From NCBI GenBank assembly GCA_023402175.1, contig JAEXCN010000365.1:1-58380 (forward strand): 58,380 bases of DNA, given 5' to 3'. A model generated the notes under the pieces. That model was not told where the DNA came from, ran no database searches, and saw nothing but the letters and a program-made list of their open reading frames with translations. A program made the position numbers and the translations under genes. This document shows positions 27,968 through 36,473 of this stretch, in pieces. Each line of letters starts with the position of its first letter. Position 1 is the first letter of the stretch. This DNA comes from Pseudomonadota bacterium. GTDB taxonomy: Bacteria; Myxococcota_A; Polyangia; Polyangiales; Polyangiaceae.

Positions 27968-29497
27968 ATGCTGAAGAGCCGACACTCGATGGGAATGTTC
28001 AGAACGCTGGTCGCGGGATTCTTCACGGTCGCGGGACTGGCGACGATGGCGTGTTCGTCGGCGAAGAGCGATGCCGACGACAACACGCCTCCGTCCACGG
28101 ACGACGACGCGGGCGGCGGGAACGACTCCGGCCCCACGACGGATGGCGGTGACGTCGAGCTGCCGAAGCCCGTGTTCTGTCCGGAGACGAACCCGTTCTC
28201 GCCGAAGAACGCGAGCTCGGTCGTGGTGAGCGACGTCGTGCTCCAGAAGGACGAGACGTGGACCGCGGACAAGGTCTATCTCATCGGTGACGACTTCAAG
28301 ATCGAGAACCACACGCTCACCGTCGAGGCCGGAACGACGATCTGCCTCTATCAGAAGGGCAAGATCTACGTCGGTCAGGGGATCGATCCCGGCGAGATTC
28401 ATCTCAACGGAACGAAAGACAAGCCGATCGTCATCACGGCGCCGCCGAAGGCGGACGACCCGACGAAGCCCGACGTGTTCCACCGAGGCATCCAGTTCGA
28501 CACCTACCTGGGATCGACGATGTCGTACGTCAACATCTGGTACGGCGGTCCGGGGGGCGGTAGCGCATCGCCCGCGTTCGAGATCACGAACACCGCTCAC
28601 GGCACGCCGGACACCAAGAAGCCGCTCCTCGTCGATCACCTGGTCGTCGGTGCGGTCCAGTCCAAAGGCATCCGCATCGGGACGGACCTCGGCATCGCGG
28701 AGAGCTCGGCGATCCAGTTCACGGGCTTCGGACCTCGTGACGGCAGCAGCCCGGCGCTCGACGCCGTGGCGGAGATCGACGTCGGCGCTTCGAAGTCCGT
28801 CGCCGCTGCCTGGAACATGGCTGGCGCGACGATCCCCGACGAGGCAAAACACGTGAACCTGACGAACCGCCAGACCGAGGGCAAGATCCAGGTCGACACC
28901 GATCTCGTCGACTTCGGCCTTCCCTATCTCTGGAAGAACCACCTCATCATGCAGGTTGCGGGCATGCAGGACGATCCGATCGGCCCCACCTTCACGATCC
29001 ACGAGGGCGTGACGCTCCACATGGACGGCGTCCTCATCATCGGCGGCACGAGCGGAACGGCGAACGGCAACCTCGTCATCGCCGGCACCGCCGCGAAGCC
29101 CGTCCGGCTCACCTCGACGTCCGCTACGCCCGCGAGCGGCGACTGGGAAGGCCTCTACTTCGTGACCGATCACTACGACCGCACGAAGACGAAGATCGAC
29201 CACGCCGAGATCCTCTACGCAGGCGTCGATCCCGACAACGGGCAACAGATCAACCACCACGTGGGCCGTTGCGGGACGAACTTCGTCGGTGCGGTCATGA
29301 TCACCGGCTCCGGCGGCACCCAGTACGACGGCCCGACGATCACGAACACGAAGATCGCGCACTCGAAGTCCGACGGCATCGTCAGCGACGCGAACACCTC
29401 GAACGGGTTCTGCAAGACCGACTACGGGGCCGCCGCATTGAACAACTCGTTCGACGACATCGCCGGCCAGCAGCTCCGTAACGGGACCTGCCTCTAG
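27968..29497 (+). CDS. surface lipoprotein with predicted right-handed beta-helix
   Basis: 509 residues. The ATG at 27968 has GGAG three bases upstream and begins a lipoprotein signal ending in GLATMACSS. An Asp/Gly/Pro/Thr linker (residues 30-60) leads to a long beta-rich body with recurring short strands ending in N/G/D turns, such as FKIENHTLTVEAGTTICLYQ, GEIHLNGTKDKPIVITAPP and GNLVIAGTAAKPVRLTSTSA. The pattern TVEAGTT..., GT..KPI.IT is common in parallel beta-helix cell-surface proteins. No catalytic residues of polysaccharide lyases are recognisable. It is probably exposed on the outer membrane; ligand is unknown. Confidence 0.82.
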   Translation: MLKSRHSMGMFRTLVAGFFTVAGLATMACSSAKSDADDNTPPSTDDDAGGGNDSGPTTDGGDVELPKPVFCPETNPFSPKNASSVVVSDVVLQKDETWTADKVYLIGDDFKIENHTLTVEAGTTICLYQKGKIYVGQGIDPGEIHLNGTKDKPIVITAPPKADDPTKPDVFHRGIQFDTYLGSTMSYVNIWYGGPGGGSASPAFEITNTAHGTPDTKKPLLVDHLVVGAVQSKGIRIGTDLGIAESSAIQFTGFGPRDGSSPALDAVAEIDVGASKSVAAAWNMAGATIPDEAKHVNLTNRQTEGKIQVDTDLVDFGLPYLWKNHLIMQVAGMQDDPIGPTFTIHEGVTLHMDGVLIIGGTSGTANGNLVIAGTAAKPVRLTSTSATPASGDWEGLYFVTDHYDRTKTKIDHAEILYAGVDPDNGQQINHHVGRCGTNFVGAVMITGSGGTQYDGPTITNTKIAHSKSDGIVSDANTSNGFCKTDYGAAALNNSFDDIAGQQLRNGTCL

Positions 29498-29632
29498 CTC
29501 GCTTCGCCGATGTCGCAGCCGTAGACGTATCCGACGCTACCGCGCCGACGCGTCGCGACGAGCCCCGCAGGACGGTGCGTCGCGTCGCGGGCCGGGTAGA
29601 CTGAGCGAGGCATTGCGCTCCACGACCAAGCG

Positions 29633-30085
29633 ATGAGCCTCGTCTATCCGCCCACGCCCGAGTACGCGCCGATGTTCGCCGTCCTGGCGCGCGAGACGGC
29701 GTGGCAGGTGTCCGGGATCGAGCTCGACGACACGTCGAAGAGCCTCCCCCTGGTGGAGCGGATCGTCGATCGCTTCCGGGCACAGGGGAAGACGCACAAC
29801 GACATTCCGGGAACGGTCTTCATGTTCGGCTGCTACGTGGGCGAAATCTTCGTTCGCGAGCGTGAGGCCGCGTGGATCGAAGCTTCAAAGACGCCGATGC
29901 GCGATCACGCAGGCGGCGTCCCGATCCTCATCGAGCTCGGCACCGACACGTTCTGCAATCCGATCGGAAAGGTGGCGAAGCGGCTCGACAACGGGGACGT
30001 CGACTCGCTCGTCTACTTCTACGAGGTCTTTGCGCCGCAGGCCGCGCCGCGGCGTACGAGCTGGTTGAAGAAGCTCTGGCGGTGA
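29633..30085 (+). CDS. hypothetical cytoplasmic protein
   Basis: 150 residues, no signal or membrane segment. The order is: an N-terminal helix (TPEYAPMFAVLARETAWQV), the VERIVDRFRAQGKTHNDIPG segment, a conserved-looking GTVFMFGCYVGEIFVREREAAWIEA and a C-terminal GTDTFCNPIGKVAKRLDNGDVDSLVYFYEVF. The alternation of helices and strands suggests a small alpha/beta fold similar to SMI1/KNR4-like or DUF-type immunity proteins, but I cannot name it. The start is the ATG at 29633. It lies between the beta-helix lipoprotein and a convergent membrane protein gene, 24 bp from the stop of the latter. Confidence 0.75.
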   Translation: MSLVYPPTPEYAPMFAVLARETAWQVSGIELDDTSKSLPLVERIVDRFRAQGKTHNDIPGTVFMFGCYVGEIFVREREAAWIEASKTPMRDHAGGVPILIELGTDTFCNPIGKVAKRLDNGDVDSLVYFYEVFAPQAAPRRTSWLKKLWR

Positions 30086-30109
30086 CGAGCGCGGCGTCGT
30101 TGCTCCGGG

Positions 30110-30847
30110 CTACGAACGAAGCGCCAATCGCGCGGGAGCGTCGCGCTCCGACTCCATGATGGACTCGAGCTCGGTGCGGAGCTCGCGTGACGCCGTCGCC
30201 ATCGCCGCGTCGCGCACTCGGGCGCGATCTTCCTCGTCGAGATCGGCACGGATCGCGACGGCAGCGGCGACACGTACTCTCGTGCTCTTCGTCGGATCCT
30301 CGACGACGCGGAGGAGCAACTCCTTCGGATACGCCGATGAGCGGTAATCGCCGTCGGACGGCGTCGCGAGCATCGGCACGGCGTCCGTCTTCGATGCTTC
30401 CGCGAGCCGTCGCGCCTGGTCGATCCGCGCGCGGAATCCTTCCTGTTCCGTCCAGCCATGCCACTGCTCTGGCGGACGCCCCTCTTCCTCGAGCTCGATC
30501 TTCTCGTCCGCGAATTGGAGCGAACGAACGGAGGCGAATGGAATGAAGCGGTCCCGCGATTTCGTCGCACGCGCGGCAAGAAGGCCGTATCGAACGCGGA
30601 GCCCGTCGAGACCGACCTCGACGTCGACTCGAAATGCTCGCTTGATCAGGAACATGGCGGCGAGAGCAAAGCCGGCACCTCCCAAGACGATCGGGAGGGA
30701 GATCCATGAGGACGGCAGGGCGCCATTGATCAGGAACATGTAGATGGTCGCGACCATGCTCATCAAGACGAGCCAGTCGCCACGCGCGAAGAAGCGGAAC
30801 GAAGGGACGCCGCTATCGCCCAGCGATTGTTTCAGCAGGCCCGCCAT
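30110..30847 (-). CDS. membrane protein with PH-like domain, unknown function
   Basis: 245 residues. Two hydrophobic segments near the N-terminus (WLVLMSMVATIYMFLINGA and WISLPIVLGGAGFALAAMFLI) form a hairpin anchor. A segment resembling bacterial PH-like domains follows (VDVEVGLDGLRVRYGLL...RDRFIPFASVRSLQFADEKIELEEEG). The C-terminal 90 residues are helical and charged, with VRVAAAVAIRADLDEEDRARVRDAAMATAS, perhaps a HEAT-like helical pair. The function is unknown; a cytoplasmic sensing or scaffold role at the membrane is inference. Confidence 0.75.
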   Translation of the reverse strand: MAGLLKQSLGDSGVPSFRFFARGDWLVLMSMVATIYMFLINGALPSSWISLPIVLGGAGFALAAMFLIKRAFRVDVEVGLDGLRVRYGLLAARATKSRDRFIPFASVRSLQFADEKIELEEEGRPPEQWHGWTEQEGFRARIDQARRLAEASKTDAVPMLATPSDGDYRSSAYPKELLLRVVEDPTKSTRVRVAAAVAIRADLDEEDRARVRDAAMATASRELRTELESIMESERDAPARLALRS

Positions 30848-30977
30848 GGCGGCCGAGTAGCACGAGATCGGAGGTGGTCAAGGAACGGTAAGCCGCGGAA
30901 ATCCCGAGGAGAGGGGCATGCCCTCCGTCTCGAGGTCTGCAGCAGCGCGCGCGGCGACGCGTCCAGGTTGTTGCCCT

Positions 30978-32996
30978 CTAGCGCGCGGCGGGGAGCGTGC
31001 CGCGCTGGAGCATCACCTTGATCGACGACGGCCGGTCCTTCGTGCGGAACACGCGATGCGTGGCCGTTCGGAAGTCGGCCTCGGTCGCCTTGTGGATGTC
31101 GACGAACGTCTGCGGATTCCGATCGACCAGCGGAAACCACGAGCTCTGGACCTGCACCATCATCCGGTGCCCCGGTCGGAACGTGTGACAGACGTCGGGG
31201 AGCGTGAACTTCACGAGCGCCGGCTCGTTCGGCTTGAACGCCTCCGGACGCTCGAAGCTCGAACGGAACTTCCCACGCATCACCTCTGCGCGAACGAGCT
31301 GCTGATAGCCAGCGAGGTGGACGTTCGTCGGGTTCGGCTCCGGATCGGCCGCATCGACCGGCCACACGTCGATGACCTTCACGACGAAGTCGGCGTCGGT
31401 GCCGGTCGTCGAGACCCAGAGCGACGCCTCGATGGGGCCCGCGAGCGTGAAGTCCGCGTCGAGATCCCCCGTCGAATAAACGAGCACGTCCGGACGGCGA
31501 GCGGCGAAGCGCTGATCGTCACTCATGTAATCTGCATCGATCGAGTCGCCCGGGCGGCCGCGGTACGGCACGGGCTTCTTCGGATCGCTGACGTACACAT
31601 CGTCACCGTCGGAAGCCGTCGGCACCGTCGTGCCGAGCTTTCCGTCGGCCTGGAGAAAGAGCGTGGCAGGCTTCGCATCGGTGGGCGGCCACGAGAGCTC
31701 CTTCCGCCACGTGTTCGTGCCCGTCTCGAAGACCCACGCTTCGGGCGAAGGCGGGCCGCTCTTGCCTTTCAGATGGCGCTGGAAGAACGGCGCCTCGATG
31801 TGCTCGCGGTAGAAGACCGACGTCTTCTGTCCGAACGCGATGTCGCCATGGCGATCGCCGTCGTTGCGTGCCCATCCGCCGTGTCGCCACGGTCCCATGA
31901 CGACCACATTCTCGGACCGCGGGTTCTGACGCTCGAACGCGCGGTACGTCTCGAGCGCTCCCCATAGGTCCTCGGCGTCGAGCCAGCCGCCCACGGTCAT
32001 GATCGCGGGCTTTGCGTCGCGATAGAACGGCCGCGGATCGCGCGCCTTCCAGAAGTCGTCGCGCGTCGGGTGCGCCATGAGATCGTTCCAGAAGGTGATC
32101 TTGTCCTTCAGGAAGATCTTGTTCGCGTTCGCGACGGGCCCGAGCCCGAGGAAGAAGTCGTAGACGTCCTGCCCCTCGTGCTCGCTCTTCCACTCCGCCT
32201 TCTTCGTCGGCTCGGGGCGCGCCTTTCCGAAGTTGGAGTAGAAGTCGAACGCGTCGGCGAGGAAGAGCGCGCCGTTGTGATGAAAGTCGTCGCCGAGGAA
32301 CCACTCGGTGACCGGCGCCTGAGGCGAAACAGCCTTGAGCGCGGGGTGAGCGTCGACCGCGGACTGCGCCGCGTAGAAGCCAGGATAGGAGATGCCCCAC
32401 ACGCCGACCTTGCCGGTGTTGTTCGACACGTTCTTCACGAGCCAGTCGATGGTGTCGTAGGCGTCGGTGCTCTCGTCGACGTCGGTCTTCTTGTCACCCG
32501 AGCGGTGCGGTCGGACGTCGACGAACGTGCCCTCGGACATCATCCGGCCGCGCACGTCCTGGTGGACGAAGATATAGCCCTCTTTGATGAGCTGGCTCGA
32601 CGGCGCGAATCGCCGGAGCACGCGCGGGTTCTTCTCGCTCGGATACGCATCGACCCCGTACGGCTGCACGCTGTAAGGCGTGCGCGTGAGGAGGAACGGA
32701 TACGAGCGGCCCGCGTCCTTCGGGACGTACACCGCCGTGAAGAGGTGCACGCCGTCGCGCATCGGGATCTTGTGCTCGTACTTCGTGTAGTGCTCACGGA
32801 TCGCGCGCGCGATGTCGGCGTCCGAATCGACCGGTCCGCGAACGAGCGGCACGTCGGCGGAAGCGGGGACGGGAGCGCTCGCCTTCGCGGCCGGAGGCTT
32901 CGACGACGGAGCGGCCGATGCACCACACGCGAGCGTCGCGGCGACCGACGCGAGGACGAAGGGAACGAACGGCACGAAGGTCTGGGAGCGGGCCAT
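30978..32996 (-). CDS. CocE/NonD family hydrolase (X-Pro dipeptidyl-peptidase S15 fold), exported
   Basis: 672 residues from the ATG at 32996, which begins a signal sequence (FVPFVPFVLASVAATLACGAS); an ATG six codons upstream is also possible. The alpha/beta-hydrolase core has MRDGVHLFTAVYVPKD, HQDVRGRMMSEGTF, nucleophile motif GVWGISYPGFYAAQ (Ser) and GPWRHGGW with a conserved His. The C-terminal X-Pro-DPP beta-sandwich domain follows, with YSTGDLDADFTLAGPIEASLWVSTTGTDADFVVKVIDV. The family includes cocaine esterase, alpha-amino acid ester hydrolases and glutaryl-7-ACA acylase. Specificity cannot be predicted. It is divergent from the FGE-domain gene. Confidence 0.93.
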   Translation of the reverse strand: MARSQTFVPFVPFVLASVAATLACGASAAPSSKPPAAKASAPVPASADVPLVRGPVDSDADIARAIREHYTKYEHKIPMRDGVHLFTAVYVPKDAGRSYPFLLTRTPYSVQPYGVDAYPSEKNPRVLRRFAPSSQLIKEGYIFVHQDVRGRMMSEGTFVDVRPHRSGDKKTDVDESTDAYDTIDWLVKNVSNNTGKVGVWGISYPGFYAAQSAVDAHPALKAVSPQAPVTEWFLGDDFHHNGALFLADAFDFYSNFGKARPEPTKKAEWKSEHEGQDVYDFFLGLGPVANANKIFLKDKITFWNDLMAHPTRDDFWKARDPRPFYRDAKPAIMTVGGWLDAEDLWGALETYRAFERQNPRSENVVVMGPWRHGGWARNDGDRHGDIAFGQKTSVFYREHIEAPFFQRHLKGKSGPPSPEAWVFETGTNTWRKELSWPPTDAKPATLFLQADGKLGTTVPTASDGDDVYVSDPKKPVPYRGRPGDSIDADYMSDDQRFAARRPDVLVYSTGDLDADFTLAGPIEASLWVSTTGTDADFVVKVIDVWPVDAADPEPNPTNVHLAGYQQLVRAEVMRGKFRSSFERPEAFKPNEPALVKFTLPDVCHTFRPGHRMMVQVQSSWFPLVDRNPQTFVDIHKATEADFRTATHRVFRTKDRPSSIKVMLQRGTLPAAR

Positions 32997-33075
32997 GACG
33001 GAAGCGCCGGTCATACCGCACGATCGACGTGGATGGAGGCGCCTCGTACGCGCCGCCGCAGAGTACGTGCCCCAC

Positions 33076-33110
33076 ACGAAGACCCAGACGAAGACCAGAC
33101 GAAGCCCCAG
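33076..33110. repeat. three short direct repeats in a divergent promoter region
   Basis: ACGAAGACCCAG, ACGAAGACCAG and ACGAAGCCCCAG occur head to tail. They lie 53 bp upstream of the FGE-domain gene start and about 80 bp from the divergent hydrolase start. The period near 12 bp would place them on roughly the same DNA face. They may be an activator or repressor site or merely a slippage product. Confidence 0.35.
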
Positions 33111-33162
33111 CCGTTCTGCGTCCGAGTCGACGGTCGCGCTCGCGTCTGCTACCCAAAGCTCG

Positions 33163-34104
33163 ATGAGGCTCGTCGCTCGGACGTCGCTCGCCGTCACGCC
33201 TCTCGCGCTGACGGTCGTGCTGCTCGCGACGAGCGCGCTCGCGAAGAATCCGGACGAAGCGCCGGCGCCTTGCCGCGCGCAGGTGATGACCGCGCTCGAG
33301 CGCATCGCGCCCGCGTTCGCCGGCAAGACGCGCAAGATTGCGGCGAAGGGGCCCGGCTCGATCGAAGCCGCGATCTGGGGCTACGCGCCGCCGCGCTTTC
33401 ACGACGTCGCCGAGGGCGCGCTCCCGCCGCTGAGAGCCGGCGCGAAGTGTCCGACGGACATGGCGCTCGTCGCGAGCCGCTTCTGCGTCGATCGGTACGA
33501 AGGCTCGATCGTCCTCCGCGAAGCGGACGGCACCGAGACGCCGCATTCGCCGTACTTTCCGCCGCCCGCCGACAAGGTCGCGCTCGCGAAGAGCATCGCC
33601 GGCGTCGTGCCCCAGGCGTACCTCAGCGCGAAGCAGGCCGAAGCCGCGTGCCGCGCATCCGGCAAACGCCTCTGTCATCCCGTCGAGTGGCGTGCCGCGT
33701 GTGGTGGAAGCGAAGGAACGGCGTTCCCGTACGGTCCGACGCGCGTCGCAGGCAAGTGCCACGACAGCGGCGTGAGCCCGATGCTGACGTTCCATCTCGA
33801 CACGATGAAGCGCGGCTGGGGCAAGACCGAGCTCAACGATCCGCGCAACAACCAGCTCGAAGGCACGCTCGCAAAGACCGGCGCATTCCCGGACTGCGTG
33901 ACCGACCAGGGCGTCTACGACATGGTCGGCAACCTGCACGAGTGGACCGCGGACACGAACGGCACGTTCCAGGGCGGATACTGGCTCGACACGTCCCAGC
34001 ACGGCGACGGATGCGCGTACCGCACCATCGCGCACGGCTACGAATACCGCGACTACTCCACCGGCTTCCGCTGCTGCGCCGATCCGGCCACGACCGATCG
34101 CTGA
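33163..34104 (+). CDS. exported FGE-sulfatase (SUMF1) domain protein
   Basis: 313 residues. The ATG at 33163 begins a cleavable signal (LAVTPLALTVVLLATSALA). The mature protein carries the formylglycine-generating-enzyme fold: ASRFCVDRYEGSIV, YLSAKQAEAACRASGKRLCHPVEWRAAC and, near the C-terminus, MVGNLHEWTAD, GGYW, then STGFRCC. The canonical active-site Cys pair of true sulfatase-activating enzymes is not clearly recognisable. Because the protein is secreted and no sulfatase gene is nearby, a non-enzymatic or different modifying role is as likely. Many Cys suggest disulphides. Its last 52 bp overlap the 3' end of the convergent GIY-YIG gene. Confidence 0.85.
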   Translation: MRLVARTSLAVTPLALTVVLLATSALAKNPDEAPAPCRAQVMTALERIAPAFAGKTRKIAAKGPGSIEAAIWGYAPPRFHDVAEGALPPLRAGAKCPTDMALVASRFCVDRYEGSIVLREADGTETPHSPYFPPPADKVALAKSIAGVVPQAYLSAKQAEAACRASGKRLCHPVEWRAACGGSEGTAFPYGPTRVAGKCHDSGVSPMLTFHLDTMKRGWGKTELNDPRNNQLEGTLAKTGAFPDCVTDQGVYDMVGNLHEWTADTNGTFQGGYWLDTSQHGDGCAYRTIAHGYEYRDYSTGFRCCADPATTDR

Positions 34105-34376
34105 AGCGCACGGAAGCGTCGCACGTCGATCAGCGCTTCCTTCGCCTCGCGCGGGAGCCGCTTGACGGCGAGCTCGAGCCGCAGCGCATCGCCGTGCGAC
34201 TTGCACTTCTGCACCGCCTTCACCTCGAGCGGCCCTCGGCCGCGCGTGTAGCGCGCCCCCTTCCCCGCGTCGTGCTTCGCGATGCGCTCCTCGACGTTGC
34301 GCGCGACGCCGCAGTAGAGCGTCCCGTCGCTGCATCGCGCGACGTAAACGAACCAGGGATCGTTCGCTCGGGGCAT
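34053..34376 (-). CDS. GIY-YIG nuclease-domain protein (UPF0213/YhbQ-like)
   Basis: 107 residues from the ATG at 34376, near the usual 95-100 for this family. GIY-YIG core elements are present: WFVYVARCSDGTLYCGVARNVEERIAKHD aligns the YV and YCG strands and the Arg. GKGARYTRGRGPLEVKAV follows, and EAKEALID holds a candidate catalytic Glu. The catalytic Tyr/Arg/Glu set of the UvrC-like superfamily appears intact. Members of this small group have DNA-nicking potential, but the cellular role is not defined. Its 3' end overlaps the FGE-domain gene by 52 bp, tail to tail. Confidence 0.88.
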   Translation of the reverse strand: MPRANDPWFVYVARCSDGTLYCGVARNVEERIAKHDAGKGARYTRGRGPLEVKAVQKCKSHGDALRLELAVKRLPREAKEALIDVRRFRALQRSVVAGSAQQRKPVE

Positions 34377-34383
34377 CGCTCGT

Positions 34384-34430
34384 CCGCTCGTCCTCTCGGC
34401 CTCTCGGCCTCTCGTCCTCTCGTCCTCGTC
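34384..34430. repeat. 8-bp tandem repeat (CCTCTCGK)n
   Basis: Five consecutive 8-bp units (CCGCTCGT, CCTCTCGG, CCTCTCGG, CCTCTCGT, CCTCTCGT) and a partial sixth lie immediately upstream of the GIY-YIG start and about 100 bp before the transhydrogenase gene. This divergent region is therefore prone to slippage. Confidence 0.7.
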
Positions 34431-34526
34431 TTCGAGCCTAATGCCGACGCCCGGGCCGGGCCAAGGGCGTGCGAAGATGCGGGCGATGGAACGACGGTTC
34501 GGTCTCGCGAGCTGGAGCGTGCCGGC

Positions 34527-35888
34527 ATGAGCTGCGCACACGAGTACGTGGCCACCGAAGGCGGCGAAGGCATCTTCTCCGTCGACGCCTCGAGCCTCAC
34601 GTTCGGGCGCGGTGCACTCCGTGAGATCGGGCACCTCGCTTCCGCGCTCGGGTGCCGGCGCGTCGCGGTGTTCACCGACGCGCGCGTGTGCACGCTCGAG
34701 CCCTTCGAACGCGCGCTCGCCTCGCTCGCGCAGGCCGGCGTCGACACGGTCGTCTTCGACGAGGTGCACGTCGAGCCGACCGATGTTTCGTTCCTCGCCG
34801 CAGCGCGCTTCGCGAGCGAGGCGCGCCCGGACGGCTACGTCTCGATCGGCGGCGGCTCGGCCATCGACACGTGCAAGGCAGCGAGCCTCTACGCCACCTA
34901 CCCCGCCGATCTGCTCACGTACGTGAACAAGCCGGTCGGCGCAGGTGCCCCGGTGCCCGGTCCGCTGCCGCCGCACATCGCGTGTCCGACGACGAGCGGC
35001 ACAGGCAGCGAGCTCACGGGCATCGCGATCTGCGACCTGCTCGATCGCGGGTTCAAGACGGGGATCGCCTCACGACGCCTCCGCCCGACGCTCGCCGTGG
35101 TGGATCCCGACGTCACGCGCAGCCTGCCCGCGGGTGTCGTCGCCGCGAGCGGGTTCGACGTCCTCTGCCACGCGCTCGAGTCGTTCACCGCGCGACCGTT
35201 CACCGCGCGCTCGTCATCGACGAGCCCCGCCGATCGCCCGATGAGCCAGGGACGCAATCCGTGGAGCGATCTCGGAAGCCTCGAAGCGCTTCGCCTGTGC
35301 GGGCGCTTCATCGAGCGCGCCGTTCGCGACGCGAACGACGACGAGGCGCGCGAAGGCATGATCTGGGCGGCGACGCTCGCAGGTCTCGCGTTCGGAAATG
35401 CCGGCGTGCATCTTCCGCACGCGATGGCCTACGCGGTCGCGGGCATCGCGTTCCAGCGCAGCCACGCGCCGAGCACGACGGGTCCAGGCCGCTTCACGAT
35501 GTCGGGATATGCGCCGGACCAGCCGCTCGTTCCGCACGGCATCTCCGTGGTCTCGAGCGCGCCGGCTGCGTTCCGCTTCACCGCGAGCGCGTGCCCGGAG
35601 CGTCACCTCGAAGCCGCTGCCGCGCTCGGCGAAGACGTCTCGGGCGCGAGCGCAGGCGACGCCGGAGAGATCATCGCGCGATGCTTGGGACGCCTGATGC
35701 GCGCGACGAACGTGCCTGTCGATCTCGGAGCCATCGGATACCGAGACGAGGACGCACCTTTGCTCGTCGGCGGCACGATCGTGCAGAGGAGGCTCCTCGA
35801 CAACGCACCTCGATCGATCGACGGAGCCGATCTCGATCGCGTGTTCCGCGACGCCATCGGCGCGCCGGGCGCGGAGAGCATGCGATGA
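34527..35888 (+). CDS. hydroxyacid-oxoacid transhydrogenase (ADHFE1-like iron-containing dehydrogenase)
   Basis: 453 residues. The protein follows the mammalian ADHFE1 pattern closely from end to end: HVEPTDVSFLAAA, VSIGGGSAIDTCKAASLYATYP (NAD-binding GGGS), CPTTSGTGSELTGIAI, GIASRRLRPTLAVVDP, ASGFDVLCHALESFTARPF and FGNAGVHLPHAMAYAVAG with the metal-binding His, then LVPHGISVV. In animals the enzyme transfers hydride between 4-hydroxybutyrate and 2-oxoglutarate, giving succinic semialdehyde and 2-hydroxyglutarate. That reaction here is inference from family identity. The start is the ATG at 34527. The stop overlaps the start of the thioesterase gene (ATGA), so the two are translationally coupled. 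Confidence 0.92.
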   Translation: MSCAHEYVATEGGEGIFSVDASSLTFGRGALREIGHLASALGCRRVAVFTDARVCTLEPFERALASLAQAGVDTVVFDEVHVEPTDVSFLAAARFASEARPDGYVSIGGGSAIDTCKAASLYATYPADLLTYVNKPVGAGAPVPGPLPPHIACPTTSGTGSELTGIAICDLLDRGFKTGIASRRLRPTLAVVDPDVTRSLPAGVVAASGFDVLCHALESFTARPFTARSSSTSPADRPMSQGRNPWSDLGSLEALRLCGRFIERAVRDANDDEAREGMIWAATLAGLAFGNAGVHLPHAMAYAVAGIAFQRSHAPSTTGPGRFTMSGYAPDQPLVPHGISVVSSAPAAFRFTASACPERHLEAAAALGEDVSGASAGDAGEIIARCLGRLMRATNVPVDLGAIGYRDEDAPLLVGGTIVQRRLLDNAPRSIDGADLDRVFRDAIGAPGAESMR

Positions 35889-36424
35889 GCGCCGAGACGA
35901 GCAGCGCGCTGCCGCGCCTCGCCGACTTCGGACACGCGCTCCCGATCCAGACGCGCTGGAACGACAACGACGTCTATGGACACATCAACAACGTCGTCTA
36001 CTACGCGTACTTCGACACGGTCATCAACCGATGGCTCATCGGCGAAGGCGGCCTCGATCCAGCGTCGAGCGACGTCATCGGCCTCTGCGTCGAGTCGCAG
36101 TGCCGCTATCTCGCGCCCGCCGCGTATCCGGACGATCTCGTGGCCGGCCTGCGCGTGACGAAGCTCGGCCGCTCGAGCGTGCGCTACGAGGTCGGCATTT
36201 TCAGGTCCGCTTCACTCGGCACCGAACCTGACACACATGACCCTCAAACACGTGACCCTCAAACACGTGACCCTGAGACACGTGGCCCTGAGACACGTCA
36301 CACCGAGGAGCTTCTCGCCTTCGGCTATTTCGTCCACGTCTTCGTCGATCGCGCGGGACGTCGACCGACGTCGATCCCGGACAAGCTCCGCACTGCGCTG
36401 GAGCGGCTCTTGGTTCCGACCTGA
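35885..36424 (+). CDS. 4HBT-family acyl-CoA thioesterase with internal minisatellite
   Basis: 179 residues. The hot-dog thioesterase signature is TRWNDNDVYGHINNVVYYAYFDTVINRWL, with the catalytic Asp in NDVYGH, then VESQCRYLAPAAYPDDLVAGLRV and SSVRYEVGIF. The enzyme should hydrolyse acyl-CoA thioesters in the cytoplasm. The start codon overlaps the transhydrogenase stop (ATGA). Between the strand SVRYEVGIF and the strand LLAFGYFVHVF a hydrophilic insert of about 30 residues, made of repeated D-P-Q/E-T-R units, replaces the usual short turn. It is encoded by a 15-bp tandem repeat, so copy-number change would not break the frame. Confidence 0.9.
   Translation: MSAETSSALPRLADFGHALPIQTRWNDNDVYGHINNVVYYAYFDTVINRWLIGEGGLDPASSDVIGLCVESQCRYLAPAAYPDDLVAGLRVTKLGRSSVRYEVGIFRSASLGTEPDTHDPQTRDPQTRDPETRGPETRHTEELLAFGYFVHVFVDRAGRRPTSIPDKLRTALERLLVPT
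36233..36307 (+). repeat. 15-bp tandem repeat (five units) inside the thioesterase gene
   Basis: The units are ACACATGACCCTCAA, ACACGTGACCCTCAA, ACACGTGACCCTGAG, ACACGTGGCCCTGAG and a degenerate ACACGTCACACCGAG. The graded divergence indicates stepwise duplication. Each unit carries an ACACGTG-like core and encodes five residues in frame. Confidence 0.9.
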
Positions 36425-36473
36425 TTTGCACGGCCCTTGCCGGCGGGACCGAGGTCGCCGACCATTCGAGGTG

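Noticed and set aside
33163..34104. Authentic sulfatase-activating formylglycine-generating enzyme
   Set aside because: The fold is present, but the usual active-site Cys pair is not clear and no sulfatase gene is nearby, so only the domain is named.
36233..36307. CRISPR-like array
   Set aside because: The 15-bp units are contiguous without spacers and lie in frame inside a thioesterase gene, so this is a minisatellite.
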